64,000 bases of DNA from Pyrus communis (taxonomy: Eukaryota; Streptophyta; Magnoliopsida; Rosales; Rosaceae): positions 11,214,827 through 11,278,826 of the forward strand of contig NC_084805.1 in NCBI RefSeq assembly GCF_963583255.1. The letters are read 5' to 3'. Positions 46,301-56,339 of this stretch are shown piece after piece. A program made the position numbers and the translations under genes. Numbering within the stretch: the first letter of the stretch is position 1; each line of letters starts with the position of its first letter. The notes under the pieces were generated by a model, which saw only the letters and a program-made list of their open reading frames with translations, did no database searches and was not told the origin of the DNA.

Positions 46301-46704
46301 TTACCGACCTCTTGGAACGAACTCGGCAACACTTTCTTGTCTTCGAGCGAGCCTTGCAGGCCGAGGACGACTTGAAGGTGGCCAAGGTCGCGCATGAGGC
46401 CGGCCGAGTGGAGATGGAGGCACTCAAGGCGAAGAAAGCCAAGCTGTCCGAGTTCGATCGCCAGATCTCTGACCTCCAACGTCAGATTTCTGACCTTCAA
46501 CGGCAAAGGTCGGCCGCTGCCTCTGAGCTTGAGAAGGACTTTGAGGCCAACAAGACTCGGCTAACGGCCTTCGCTGCCGGTGCACGGCGTATCCAGCAAC
46601 TGCAATGCAACAAGAAGACCCGGCAGGCTGAGATAATTTTGAGCGAAGCCAAGTGGCTGGAGCTAAAAGCTGCCCTCGAGACCTTCCTCCCTTCGACCCC
46701 TTAG
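43366..46704 (+). CDS. Antisense plant-mobile-domain gene inside the retrotransposon (5 exons, one frameshift)
   Basis: Runs opposite to gag-pol. Exons: 43366-44930, 45003-45418, 45486-45713, 45779-45982 and 46063-46704. All introns are 60-80 bp with GT..AG, and phases agree across every junction, giving a product of about 1018 aa. Exon 1 matches the plant mobile domain (PMD, aminotransferase-like) found in MAIN/MAIL1 and in transposons: SSFFSKEWKALGIYDAI, MVLPFGPLGPTIIDVSAILG, HEAFLFYWYNKFICCTRSNK and NGPLWVFQLWLQVYFSTLRP. Exons 2-4 are Pro/Ala-rich with a basic KRVKKLAKKGDR (nuclear-signal-like). Exon 5 has a heptad coiled coil around FDRQISDLQRQISDLQRQRS. Near 44157 the frame shifts (stop TAA after NMPVAR, resuming as NGRLLALSPAILANLYRCL), so this copy would be truncated. 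It ends 105 bp from the convergent pol stop. Confidence 0.8.
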
Positions 46705-46809
46705 GAATTTAATCATTGTATTTGTTCTCTTGTAATGAATCTTTTGTTATCAATACAATGGTTATTTTGCCATTAATACAATGGTCGTTTTGCTGTCAGT
46801 ATAATGGAC
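46705..46809. other. Convergent 3' ends of the antisense gene and pol
   Basis: A 105-bp spacer with repeated aatacaatgg words (46751-46804) and AT-rich polyadenylation-like sequence (aatgaatc). The transcripts of the two genes probably overlap at their 3' ends. Confidence 0.5.
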
Positions 46810-49800
46810 TTACTCTTGCATTTCCCATGTAATTGGGTAGTACTTCTTTAAAAACTTTCCATTAATCGGCAATTTGTGAACTGAACCCGTCCGATCTCGT
46901 AAATGATATGCCCCCTTGCCGAGGACTTTGTGAACGATGAATGGCCCTTCCCAATTTGGCGACCACTTACCAAACCTGGGGTCTTTGATTCCAATAGGCA
47001 ACACAGTTTGCCAAACCAATTCTCCTTCGCCGAACGTTTTTTGTCTTACACGCTGGTTATATGCTCGTTCGGCAATTTTCTTTTGCGCAATCAACAAGTT
47101 ACCTGCGTCGATTCGACTTTCTTCTAAGTCTTCCAACTCTTGTCGCATCGCTTGACTGTATTCAATACTGCACAAATCATTCTGCTTGATTACTCGCAAC
47201 GAGCTTATACTCAACTCGACCGGTAACATAGCATCGTGTCCATAAGTTAACGCATAAGGAGTGGTTCCAGTGGCCGACCGGGGTGAAGTTCGGTATGCCC
47301 ATAATGCTTCATATAACTTTAAATGCCACAAACCAGGTTTCTCTTTTACCATTTTTTCAAGGATGCCGATCAACACTTTGTTGCTTGCCTCGGCCTGTCC
47401 GTTTGCCTGTGGGTAGTACGGCGTAGATTGCTCGAGTCGGATATTCAAACTTGCCGCGTATTCCCTAAATCTATCGGCCGTGAATATAGTGCCATTATCA
47501 GTTATGATTGTTTCTGGCACGCCGAATCTGGTCACAATATTCTCCTCTACGAAGTTGCATACCTCTTTAGCAGTTAATTCGGCGTATGACCTTGCCTCGA
47601 CCCACTTAGTGAAATAGTCGGTTGCTACAATTATCCATGCGTGCTTCGCTGCCCCTGATGACGGCGTGATTTTGCCAATTACATCCATTGCCCAACCCCT
47701 GAACGGCCATGGTTTAGTAACCGAGTGTAGCAATACGGCCGGGGCTCTTTGCACGGGTCCATGAATTTGGCATGATACGCATCTCCGTGCATATTCGATG
47801 CAATCCTTTAATATATTGGGCCAAAAATAACCGTGTCGTCGGAGCAACCAGCGCATCTTTCGTCCAGATTGGTGTGCTCCGCAAATTCCTTCATGTACCT
47901 CGGCCATTACTTGGGCAGCCTCGTGTGGGCCGAGGCACAATAGTAGTAAACCATCCTCGCCCTTGCGATATAATTCATTTTGATACGACACATAATTCGT
48001 GGCGAGCACCTTCGTTCTTCGGTCGTGTTTCCCATTGGGGTTATCGAGGTACCGTAACATCATCTTTCTCCAATCATCTGGTTCTACTTCGACGGCACAT
48101 ACTTCCATGGGATCTCCTCGTTCTAGTAGGGATGGGAGCGACATTACCCTTGTACGTATTACGTGCGCGCGTTGGAGAGTTTGCTGATTGATCAAGGCGG
48201 GGTACGATCGTTGACCCGTGGTCGCAATTCCCACAATTCGACCTAGTTTGCCCCCCATGAGTTGTGCTCCGGAGGCGATCTGGGCGAGTTCGTCGGCGTC
48301 AGTATTGTGAATACGTGAAATGTGTTCAAATGTGATTCGTTCGAATGACTCGGCCAGGTAGGTGGCGACCATGTGATAGGGAGCTAAAGTACAACTCATG
48401 CAGCGAAACACGCCGTTCAGCTGGTTAATCACAAGTTCAGAATCACTAAGGACGAGAATGCGGGGGGCCCGCAGATCGTGTAAAACATGGAGGCCGATAA
48501 TGAGGGCTTCATACTCGGCCTGATTATTGGTGCAGCTGAAATCTAACTTGAGAGAAAAATACCATCGGCAGTGGTCCGGCGACTGAATTGCGATACCGAC
48601 CCCGGCCGAGGTCGAAGTACTGGAACCATCAAAATGCATAGTCCAATGGTTATCGCGTGTGGTGACGAAACCGATGTCGACGTCGCCCCCCTCAAAACCA
48701 TAAGGGGATGGGTGTTGTGCCAGGAAGTCGGCGAGGGCTTGTCCCTTGACGGCCTTTTGTGGTACATACTGAAGGCTGAACTCGGATAAGGCGAGTGTCC
48801 ATTTCCCGATTCGGCCTTTGACCATAGGCCGAGTCAGCATGTAACGAATTACGTCGGTTTGGGCGATGACCTGCGTAACTGTGGGGAGCATGTAATGCCG
48901 AAGTTTGGATGCGGCAAAAAACAGCGCTAAGCAAAGTTTTTCGACAGGTGCATAATTAATCTCTGGGGAATTCAGGTTTCGGCTAAGGTAAAAGATAGCT
49001 TGTTCACGCCCGACATTATTATCTTGCGCGAGGAGGCAACCAATGGATTCGTCGGCTGCCGAAATGTATAACTTAAGGGGTTTGTTGCGACAAGGTGGAA
49101 CGAGCACTGGTGGAGTGGAAAGGGCCACCTTGATCTGCGTAAACGCAGTTTGATGCTCTTCGCGCCATTCAAATCGGTCGGTCTCCTTCAGTTTAAGGAG
49201 CGTAGAGAATGCCTTCATTTTACCGGCCGAATTGGCGATGAAACGCCGGAGGAAATTTATCTGCCCGAGTAACGACTGGAGCTGTTTCTTTGTCGTCGGA
49301 GGTGGGGCGCTGATGATGGCGCGGGCTTTATTTTCATCGACCTCGATGCCACGATGGTGTACCAAAAATCCTAGGAAATTACCGGCCGAAACACCGAAAG
49401 CACACTTGGCCGGGTTCATCTTGAGGTTGTTTTTGCGCATGCGAAGGAACGCTTGCCTTAGGTCGTCCAGGTGTGTTTGACGACGTTTGGATTTTACGAC
49501 CACATCATCGATATAAACTTCGACGATTGTACCGATTAAGTCGTGGAAGATCATATTCATGGCTCGTTGGTATGTGGCGCCGGCATTCTTGAGGCCGAAA
49601 GGCATGACTACCCATTCGTAAGTACCAAGTGCCCCCGGGCAACGGAAAGCCGTCTTGTGGACGTCAGCTTCGGCGATGAAAATCTGGTTGTAACCCGCAT
49701 GACCGTCCATAAAAGATAGCAGTTCATGATTAGCTGCGGCATCAATTAATAAATCTGAAATCGGCATCGTATATTCATCCTTGGGAGTAGCCAGATTTAG

Positions 49801-50397
49801 ATTACGGAAATCGATGCAAATGCGAAGGGCACCGTTTTTCTTTAAAACGGGGACGATATTGGCCAACTATTCGACATACCGAGCGGTCCTAATAAACCCG
49901 GCTTTCAGAAGCCGAACTAATTCTTCCTTAATGCCGAGTTGTACTTCGTTTGAAAATCGGCGAGGAGGTTGTCGAAAAGGCTTACACCCCTCCTTGATGC
50001 GTAGCTCATGTTCTACAAGGTTTCGGTCGAGGCCAGGCATTTCATGATAACTCCACGCAAAGAAATCTTTAAACTCATGGAGTAGCTTACGGAGTTCGAC
50101 CTTCATGGACGGTGGGAGTAACGCACTAATAAATAATGTTCGAGGATCCTCGGCCGTGCCTACGTTAACTTCCTCTAACGGGTCCTTGACTTGAGGTCGA
50201 TGGTCTTCGAGTTCGGCCGGCGCAGCCTGAACTTTATCGAACGATAGAACGGGGCCGTTATCTGCTTCGGCCAGAAATTCGATCAAATTGATGCCAGAAT
50301 GTGGTTGCTTGGTAATGGCGTACCAATGGGCCAGCAGACGTTCCATTGTAGATGAAACCGCGGCCTGACGCCGTTCTTGCGTGGTGTGCTCAATCAT
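46810..50397 (-). pseudogene. Tat pol polyprotein: RT, RNase H, integrase (one in-frame stop)
   Basis: 1196 codons from ATG 50397, in frame except for one TAG at 49867-49869, where relatives have Trp (ARYVE-stop-LANIVPVLKKNG). Reverse transcriptase: ICIDFRNLNLATPKD, SFMDGHAGYNQI and YIDDVVVKS (about 49503-49514, catalytic D-D). A first RNase H region follows. A second, archaeal-type RNase H starts with MHFDGSSTSTSAGVGIAIQS (about 48640) and includes NNQAEYEALI and LSDSELVINQL. Integrase: HHCC zinc finger (HQSGRKMRW..CVSCQIHG, about 47930-47780), then D (WAMDVIGKI), D (IITDNGT) and E (PQANGQAEASN). The C-terminal region reads KWSPNWEGPFIV. The ATG overlaps the gag-protease stop (ATGATTGA). The stop blocks full-length translation of this copy. 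Confidence 0.9.
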
Positions 50398-53300
50398 CGG
50401 CACTGATGACCAAGTTCGCCAAGCCAAGTCTCGCCGAATCCTGTTGGACAGTCTCGGCGCCGACCTCAATCACTTTTTGTACCGAAATTCTCGTCGGCCG
50501 CCCATCCTCGTTAAGGCCTTGGAGGGTGATGTAGCCGACGTGATCATCATAATAGCGAGCCTGAATCATGTTGGTTTCAAATGGTTGGTTATCGGCTGGG
50601 TGGACTACGACCGATTTGCCATCCCAAAAGATGAGGACTTGGTATAGTGAGGAAGGAATGCAACTGGTTTGGTGGATCCAGTCGCGGCCAAGTAATGCGT
50701 TATAATCGGTCTTGGAATCAATGATAAAGAATGCCGTCATGTGTTGACGGCCGGCAATGCTAACTTCCAACGGGAGCACCCCTTTGGTCTGAGATTTGTC
50801 ACCAACAAAGCTGCTCATAGTGATTCCTGATGGAATGAGTTCATTATCAGAACGACGTAAGGCCTTCATGACGGATATCGGCATAATGTTGACTGTGGCT
50901 CCACAGTCGACAAACACTTTAGAAATGGGAAATCCTTCGATGTGAGCCGTGACGTACAACGGCTTCAGGTGTTGGAGATTAACCGAGGGGGAGCGGGGAA
51001 ATAGCTCGGCCAAAACGGCTTTAAGGTTGTCCCCGCTCTGGTTTTCTCTATCGTCGTCGTTTGCGACGAAGTCTACTTGTGTTGCTTCCTCGGCAACTAC
51101 GTCCCCGTCCAAGAAACTTGACTGGTGGGTACTCGGTTGGAATTCAGCCGGTAGGACGTGGACCATACTGATCTCCATATGTTCGAGGACCGAGGGGCCC
51201 ATGGGGTCATGGTCGTCGTCTTCCGGAGAACTATCCTCTGTAGCAGTCGTCGGAAAATCTTCGATCAAACTTTTGAGTTCCTCGGTAAAAGCCGGTATCC
51301 GAGACGTGGGAACCAAATCGAGTGCGGGTGAGCCATTTCCTTCGGCGATGTGTACTGCCGAAGATTTTCGTTGGTCCTTTGTTACACGGGCTCGTTCTTC
51401 ATATGCAATACGGGCGTTTCTTGTGTCTAAATAGGTATCCAATCGTGCTATCCGTTTTTCCTCGTCGGCCGTGAGGCCGAAGAGCGATACAGCCGAGAAG
51501 ACTTCGAAATGATATCGTAAGTGCTGAAGGTCTTCGAGCGAAAAGGGTAATTCGGCGGCGTCGATATCTGTATAAGGATCGACCTCAAAACCAAGGACCC
51601 GAGCCTCCCGGATATGTTGAAACCTAGCTTTAATGGCTGGATCAGAAGTTTTCTGGATAATTTGCTCGGCATCAGGGCAAGTTAGCGCCAAGTCGAGGGC
51701 TTCCTGACATGCCTTGGGGAGTCCGTACAAGTCATTTGCGGAGTACTTCTTATGAAATTCTCGCATGTATTCCATGGATGCACCGAGGAACGGAGGGTGT
51801 AAGTTGCGCCGTATTTTGATAAGCGGCTCGCGCGGTGGTAACGGAGAAAGTTTCCTTTCGGCCTCTTTTGTAAAGTACTCTAGACGAGCTCTCGTTTCCC
51901 CAGGCCGGAGAAGGATCTTAATACGTTTCTCAGCCTCCTCAATGGTGGTTTCGAAATCAGCCTCCGCTACTTTCTTCCCTTCGGCTAACTCGGTCATGAT
52001 AGTCGGGGTTGGCCGTTCGCTACTATCTTCCACGGCCTGTTTTGGTTGCCATTGATTGGCCGGGCTGGCCTGCGCTCCTCGTCGCCGAGCCATGCAATCT
52101 ATCCGTTGACGACGACGTTTTTGGGATTTGGACAGTGCCGTATACAAACCAGTCGGAGAATTGTAACTGTACCAGCGTTGATCCGATGTCCTTGGTGGTT
52201 TGAAAGTTTTGCGATTGGCCGGTGAGGCCGAACTATTAGCATTGCGCGAGTAATAATCCTCATTGTAGAAAGGTGCGTCGAAATCCAGACGCCGCCTGAC
52301 CGAGGTCTGGTCTTTCGGCCGTACTTGTGGGCCGAGTCGATCAAACACTTGATGTCGTGGACTTAACCCTGTCGACGATGTTGTAGGGGCCGCAGGTGGT
52401 GTTGAAGATATCTTCCTTCCAGGCTCCACTGGTGTTTTACAATGGTCACATAACACCTTCGATCCACAAGTTCCGTCGGATTTTGACCTTGTCATCGGCT
52501 CATCGGCGGGTTGCGCCGATTGTTCCGTTGGTGGTGCATTTGAAAAGATATCAAGCTTTAGTCTTGTTTGACCATTTGGTCGACGGATATGCTGCACCGG
52601 GACATATTCGGCCTTCCCTTTGTTTTTGGGAAGGTGAGCATCCACCATACCAATCGTTGTTGAAGGGAAAGGATTAACGTCGACCGCCATCTTTTCCAGA
52701 AATTTCAACTTTCCTTTTTCAATCCAGCTTTGAATTGTGTCCCGGAACACAACACAATTATTGGTTGCATGCTTATTAGAATTATGATATTTGCAGTATA
52801 TCTTTCCTTTTAATTCATCGGCCTTAGGGATAGTATGCCCCGGCCGAAGCTTGATGATTTTTGCTGCCAATAATTGATCGAAAATTGCGTCAGCTTTGGT
52901 GATATCAAAAGTGTATACTTTTGATGACTTAGCCGTTTCCTCGGCGGTCAAACGTGTTTTGGCGTCTTTGGTATTTACTTGTGCCAAAGCCTTGCAAACA
53001 TAGGGTTTGTCTATTATTATCTCGGCTGCATCCACGCTAGCGTACTGAGGGTCTTCACTTTCGGCCGATGCATAGCTCACCGTGGGGTTCTTATACAACG
53101 TCCCCCGGGATGGTGACTTTGATATCTTCTCTTCTCGGAGCAGATACTCATATTGTTCGACGTGTTGAGCAAGTTCGTACATATCTCGAATATTTGCCCC
53201 CAGAAACTTCTTTTTGTATTCCACGTCTAATCCGTTGAGGGCGATCCTGACGAATTCTACTTCGGGGAGTGGCACTCGGCACCAATTCCTGGCCGATTTA

Positions 53301-54310
53301 AACCTTGTTAGGTATTCCATTGGAGATTCATCAGATGCTTGAGCCATCCTGGCCAAGGAGGATACGGACATCTCCATCCCTGGCCGATAAAATTGTTCAT
53401 GGAACTTTTCGACCAACTCTTCCCAACTCTGCACGGAGTTGGGTGGAAGATTAATGTACCAGGCGAAAGCTGAGCCTGTCAGTGAAAAGTTAAACAGTCG
53501 TAGTTTGTAAAAATCACTATTGACGTCCCCACACTGCGCTGTGAACCGAGCCACATGTTCTAGTGAGGATAATGATGATTCCCCGGCGAAGAGGCTGAAA
53601 TCGGGGATCTTAAATCCTCGTGGGTATTCAAACCTTTCCACATAAGCCGGGTACGGGTGGATGAATTTTGGAAACTTCGGCCCTTTTTTTAGGGCCGAAT
53701 CAATCATTCTCTGGACTTCGGTCACGTTTATGGAGGCGACTTCTTCTCCCTGGCTTGGTCCCTCGGCTCTATTCCCTGGTCCTCTTCTTTCTAAGGGGAC
53801 TGGTTGTGGCCGAGCGGACCCTCTCTCGGCTGGTATGGGCACATTCGTCGGGAGCTGCCGCGGTTGGCCGACCTGGCCATCTTCGAAAGCTTTACTGACT
53901 AGTAGTTCAAGCATTCTGGTCTGTGTATCGCTATTACTACGTATTGCGTCTAGCAAATCATTCATCTTCTGACCAATCGACTGCTCGACCTGACGATATT
54001 GTTCATCCAGTCGTCTCCGAAGGAATGTCCTAGTTGGTGGATCGGAACCTTCTCCACCATCGTCATCACAATCTTCTACAATCCCTTCCATGAACATTCC
54101 AGCTGTTTGATTCGGGACTGTGGGGTTGTAAGGTTGTCCGCCGAGACAGACTTCACTCTCCCGGCGTGTTATACTAGTGGCCTCGGGCGGCGCAATTATG
54201 ATCGGATTTTTTGTAGAATGCAAATCCTGCCCAAGGCCTTGCACTGGCAAGTCAGTTGTTGACTTTCCCATGGTTGTTTTCTGCTTCGTAGACCGTGTCT
54301 CAATGGTCAT
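50390..54310 (-). CDS. Tat gag-protease polyprotein (1306 aa)
   Basis: One uninterrupted frame from ATG 54310 (45 bp inside the 5' LTR/PBS boundary) to TGA 50390. The N-terminal part is acidic/Ser-rich. The gag core runs about 53640-53210 (FKIPDFSLFAGESSLSSLEH, WYINLPPNSVQSWEELVEKF, EQFYRPGMEMSVSSLARMAQ). A Tat-type zinc-knuckle-like CKYHNSNKHATNNC is at about 52795-52750. A long charged region follows, and an aspartic protease near the C-terminus shows FVDCGATVNIMP (about 50925-50885; the usual D[ST]G appears as D-C-G) and LLGRDWIH. At the end an 8-nt overlap (ATGATTGA) links it to pol in another frame, suggesting termination-reinitiation or a frameshift. No damage seen. Confidence 0.92.
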   Translation of the reverse strand: MTIETRSTKQKTTMGKSTTDLPVQGLGQDLHSTKNPIIIAPPEATSITRRESEVCLGGQPYNPTVPNQTAGMFMEGIVEDCDDDGGEGSDPPTRTFLRRRLDEQYRQVEQSIGQKMNDLLDAIRSNSDTQTRMLELLVSKAFEDGQVGQPRQLPTNVPIPAERGSARPQPVPLERRGPGNRAEGPSQGEEVASINVTEVQRMIDSALKKGPKFPKFIHPYPAYVERFEYPRGFKIPDFSLFAGESSLSSLEHVARFTAQCGDVNSDFYKLRLFNFSLTGSAFAWYINLPPNSVQSWEELVEKFHEQFYRPGMEMSVSSLARMAQASDESPMEYLTRFKSARNWCRVPLPEVEFVRIALNGLDVEYKKKFLGANIRDMYELAQHVEQYEYLLREEKISKSPSRGTLYKNPTVSYASAESEDPQYASVDAAEIIIDKPYVCKALAQVNTKDAKTRLTAEETAKSSKVYTFDITKADAIFDQLLAAKIIKLRPGHTIPKADELKGKIYCKYHNSNKHATNNCVVFRDTIQSWIEKGKLKFLEKMAVDVNPFPSTTIGMVDAHLPKNKGKAEYVPVQHIRRPNGQTRLKLDIFSNAPPTEQSAQPADEPMTRSKSDGTCGSKVLCDHCKTPVEPGRKISSTPPAAPTTSSTGLSPRHQVFDRLGPQVRPKDQTSVRRRLDFDAPFYNEDYYSRNANSSASPANRKTFKPPRTSDQRWYSYNSPTGLYTALSKSQKRRRQRIDCMARRRGAQASPANQWQPKQAVEDSSERPTPTIMTELAEGKKVAEADFETTIEEAEKRIKILLRPGETRARLEYFTKEAERKLSPLPPREPLIKIRRNLHPPFLGASMEYMREFHKKYSANDLYGLPKACQEALDLALTCPDAEQIIQKTSDPAIKARFQHIREARVLGFEVDPYTDIDAAELPFSLEDLQHLRYHFEVFSAVSLFGLTADEEKRIARLDTYLDTRNARIAYEERARVTKDQRKSSAVHIAEGNGSPALDLVPTSRIPAFTEELKSLIEDFPTTATEDSSPEDDDHDPMGPSVLEHMEISMVHVLPAEFQPSTHQSSFLDGDVVAEEATQVDFVANDDDRENQSGDNLKAVLAELFPRSPSVNLQHLKPLYVTAHIEGFPISKVFVDCGATVNIMPISVMKALRRSDNELIPSGITMSSFVGDKSQTKGVLPLEVSIAGRQHMTAFFIIDSKTDYNALLGRDWIHQTSCIPSSLYQVLIFWDGKSVVVHPADNQPFETNMIQARYYDDHVGYITLQGLNEDGRPTRISVQKVIEVGAETVQQDSARLGLANLVISADD

Positions 54311-54333
54311 GAACTCCGAAGGTTTAGCACAAT

Positions 54334-54352
54334 GGTCCCACTGGGCGTGCCA
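54334..54352 (-). promoter_or_regulatory. Candidate primer binding site
   Basis: Three bases inside the 5' LTR end, the minus strand reads TGGCACGCCCAGTGGGACC. TGG at this place fits pairing with the CCA end of a tRNA. I do not assign the tRNA. Confidence 0.6.
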
Positions 54353-54355
54353 AAA

Positions 54356-55479
54356 TGTTGATCCTAAAAATTACAAAACCTACGTGGCGCGCAGGCCGAG
54401 TAACTAATAAGCTAACTACGTCATTCGGTCGAATGCGGGGCGTGCCAACTCGTCGGCCGAGCCTGGCCGAGGAGTAAAATCTGTTGATGTAGCTTTGAGC
54501 GCGTTGCTGACTTCTTTAACTTGCGATTGCGACCGAGGAAGGAACACTCTCGGTCTCTGGGTTCTATAGCCTGAAGACAAGGCTGCTAATTCTGCGGAGT
54601 TCACAAATCGTCCGAGCCCGATTCGGTCACTGTGATTATATTCGTGAGAGTATAAGCACGTCGAATCGAGACCAAGGTGTATGGGCACAGGTACTCGAAC
54701 GTGATATATGTCTTGATGGTAAACGTAGTTCGGCCGTCGGAATGCTGAACCCTGAAACTCACCTGTGAGTATCCAATCATAAAACCACTCGGCGACCAGT
54801 ACGCCGAGCAATGTAATTCGTAACACCTAACTATGCCGAGAAAGCTTAGTAAGGTGACCTCTGCCAACAAAGGTTCGAAAACCTTCCTCGACCGAGACTT
54901 GGATAGATAATCGGTCGACCTCGACGCAGTGCTGTTTATCCAAACTGAAGATGCTTCTTGGTCGGCTGATTCTGCGGCAGCAGTGCTGTTTATCCAAACT
55001 GAAGGTGCTCGCCGGTTGCTTCCACAGTGCTGTTTATCCAAACTGAAGGTGTGTCGGCAGGAAAAAGAAAAGGAAAAATCTCAAGGTGATTGAGAGGTTT
55101 TGCGCAGGGCAATTGTATGCTGAGTTGAAGGTCCCCTGAATGTTGCATGATCTCGTGTATTTATAGTACCCCATTCCTTGAAACCTCCTCTGATTTGGAT
55201 TGGGAGTCCTTGTCCCATTTCGATTCTGGTTCGAACAAACCTACTCCCACTGGGATTCTGAATCTTCCTCCCTTTGAGGCTTTATTTCTTGCTGGTCGAG
55301 AATCCTGGTCGCACCAGGATTTCCTCAATCCTTCCTATTTATCTGGACCTCTTGAGATAGGATTCGGCTGACCCTGCCAGCTGGCCCGGGTTTTATTATC
55401 CGGCCCATAGCATCTGTTATTACCTTGGGCCGAGCACATATGACTGCTCGGCCTGCCCAAGATATTTTGGGCCCAAACA
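54356..55479 (-). repeat. 5' LTR of the Tat element
   Basis: 1124 bp, one substitution from the 3' LTR (T at 54746). The promoter TATAAATA is the complement of 55158-55165 (GTACTATAAATACACGAG on the minus strand). Three copies of the 24-bp motif CAGTGCTGTTTATCCAAACT.. start at 54927, 54981 and 55025. Confidence 0.95.
55158..55165 (-). promoter_or_regulatory. TATA box of the retrotransposon 5' LTR
   Basis: Minus-strand ACTATAAATAC. It would start transcription near 55130, placing R/U5 and the PBS downstream. An identical box is in the 3' LTR. Confidence 0.6.
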
Positions 55480-56339
55480 CATATAAATAAAAATAAAAGA
55501 AAGATAGAACCCGGAATCCATGGCAAAGCACGTCCCTAAGCTCTTCTTCACAAATTATGGAGATGGTGAATGGTGTATGGTATGGTGGTATGAGTTATGC
55601 GGGGGTTGATGGGTTCTTAGAGAGAGATTAGGGACCTTATTTATACTAGAAAAACCCTAAAAGGTCTAGGAGAAACTCTCCTAAAACAAAACAAACTCCT
55701 AAACAATTAATGACACAAACTAGGAAAGAATCCTTCTTGGATTGGGAAACACGTCATCTATCTTGCACGCCATTTTTGGGGTCGATCTTTCTTCCGGAAA
55801 ATTCTATAAAAATATGGGAAATGTAGTTTTATCTCTTATCTTTCTAAGCATATATCGCATGCCACTAGGAAAAATCGGAAAGTCTTCAAATCTTCATTCT
55901 CCCATTCTCCTACAGCTGCGCAATTCTGACGGGAAAACAACTTATGCGGGATTGATTTGTGAAACTGGAATGAATGGCTCAATGGAAAATTATGAAATTT
56001 GGACACAATGATCTTCAGCCTTTGAGCTTCCTTTTTCAATTGGCCTTGCATCAAAACTCCTCCAGAAAGTCGAATTATCATCAAAAACGTCCTAAGTGCG
56101 CAAATTGGTTGAAACTGAGAAAAGGAAAGTAATAAGGCTCTTCTAAGACCAATTCCTTAATAAAACTTGGGGATAATTAATATGAAAATATGGTAAATAA
56201 TGCACCTATCATATGTCATACAGAAAGGGAGGGACATAAGGTTTTATTACCTAAGAGTGCAGGTGTAGGGTGAGAGAATGCCAGATGCGTCTCTTGCAGC
56301 CCATGCTGTGGTTGTTCTCTCCACTTCTAGGTTGCCCAT

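Larger units (their letters stand above)
41683..55479 (-). mobile_element. Ty3/gypsy Tat-type LTR retrotransposon, 13.8 kb, TSD CATAT
   Basis: Complete element with 1124-bp LTRs (41683-42806 as 3' LTR, 54356-55479 as 5' LTR), TG..CA ends and a perfect 5-bp TSD CATAT (41678-41682, 55480-55484). Order on the minus strand: 5' LTR, PBS, gag-protease, pol (RT, RNase H, integrase), long 3' region, PPT, 3' LTR. The large size, the archaeal-type RNase H after RT and the Tat-like gag and integrase place it in the Tat lineage by family knowledge. The 4-kb region between pol and 3' LTR holds a spliced gene on the opposite strand. Confidence 0.95.
40996..56211 (-). mobile_element. Older LTR-like insertion in CAD-A intron 1, split by the Tat element
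   Basis: Comparing intron 1 of the two CAD copies, 40996-41682 plus 55480-56211 (about 1.4 kb after removing the Tat element) is extra in copy A. Read on the minus strand it starts TGATAGGTGCATTATTTACC and ends near CACCTACA, and contains a TATA-like CTAGTATAAATAAGG (about 55637-55651). This resembles a solo LTR. No clean TSD could be fixed (ACATA/ACATG at best), so the ends are approximate. Confidence 0.45.
35942..56339 (-). pseudogene. Cinnamyl alcohol dehydrogenase pseudogene (tandem copy A), interrupted by transposons
   Basis: Sister of the intact gene at 57547-60833. Exon 1 is 56251-56339, exon 2 40714-40827, exon 3 40300-40524, exon 4 ends at 36798, and exon 5 corresponds to about 35942-36113. 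Splice sites are mostly retained. Lesions against the intact copy: one codon lost in exon 3 (VGLVGCC); one extra base in exon 4 near 36640 (GCCCAAGGACATG), shifting the frame inside the cofactor domain; a 17-nt deletion at about 36430; a ~52-nt deletion at the start of exon 5 (near 36093) that removes the [11 protein letters not shown] region; one codon lost near the C-terminus (YRFVDV); and loss of the normal stop (TGA to CGA). Intron 1 has grown to 15.4 kb by a Tat retrotransposon inside an older insertion, and intron 3 holds a PIF/Harbinger element. It cannot encode a working enzyme. Confidence 0.92.

Noticed and set aside
47772..48191. Plus-strand 139-codon frame over the integrase/RNase H region
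   Set aside because: Antisense shadow of pol; no splice structure like the PMD gene.
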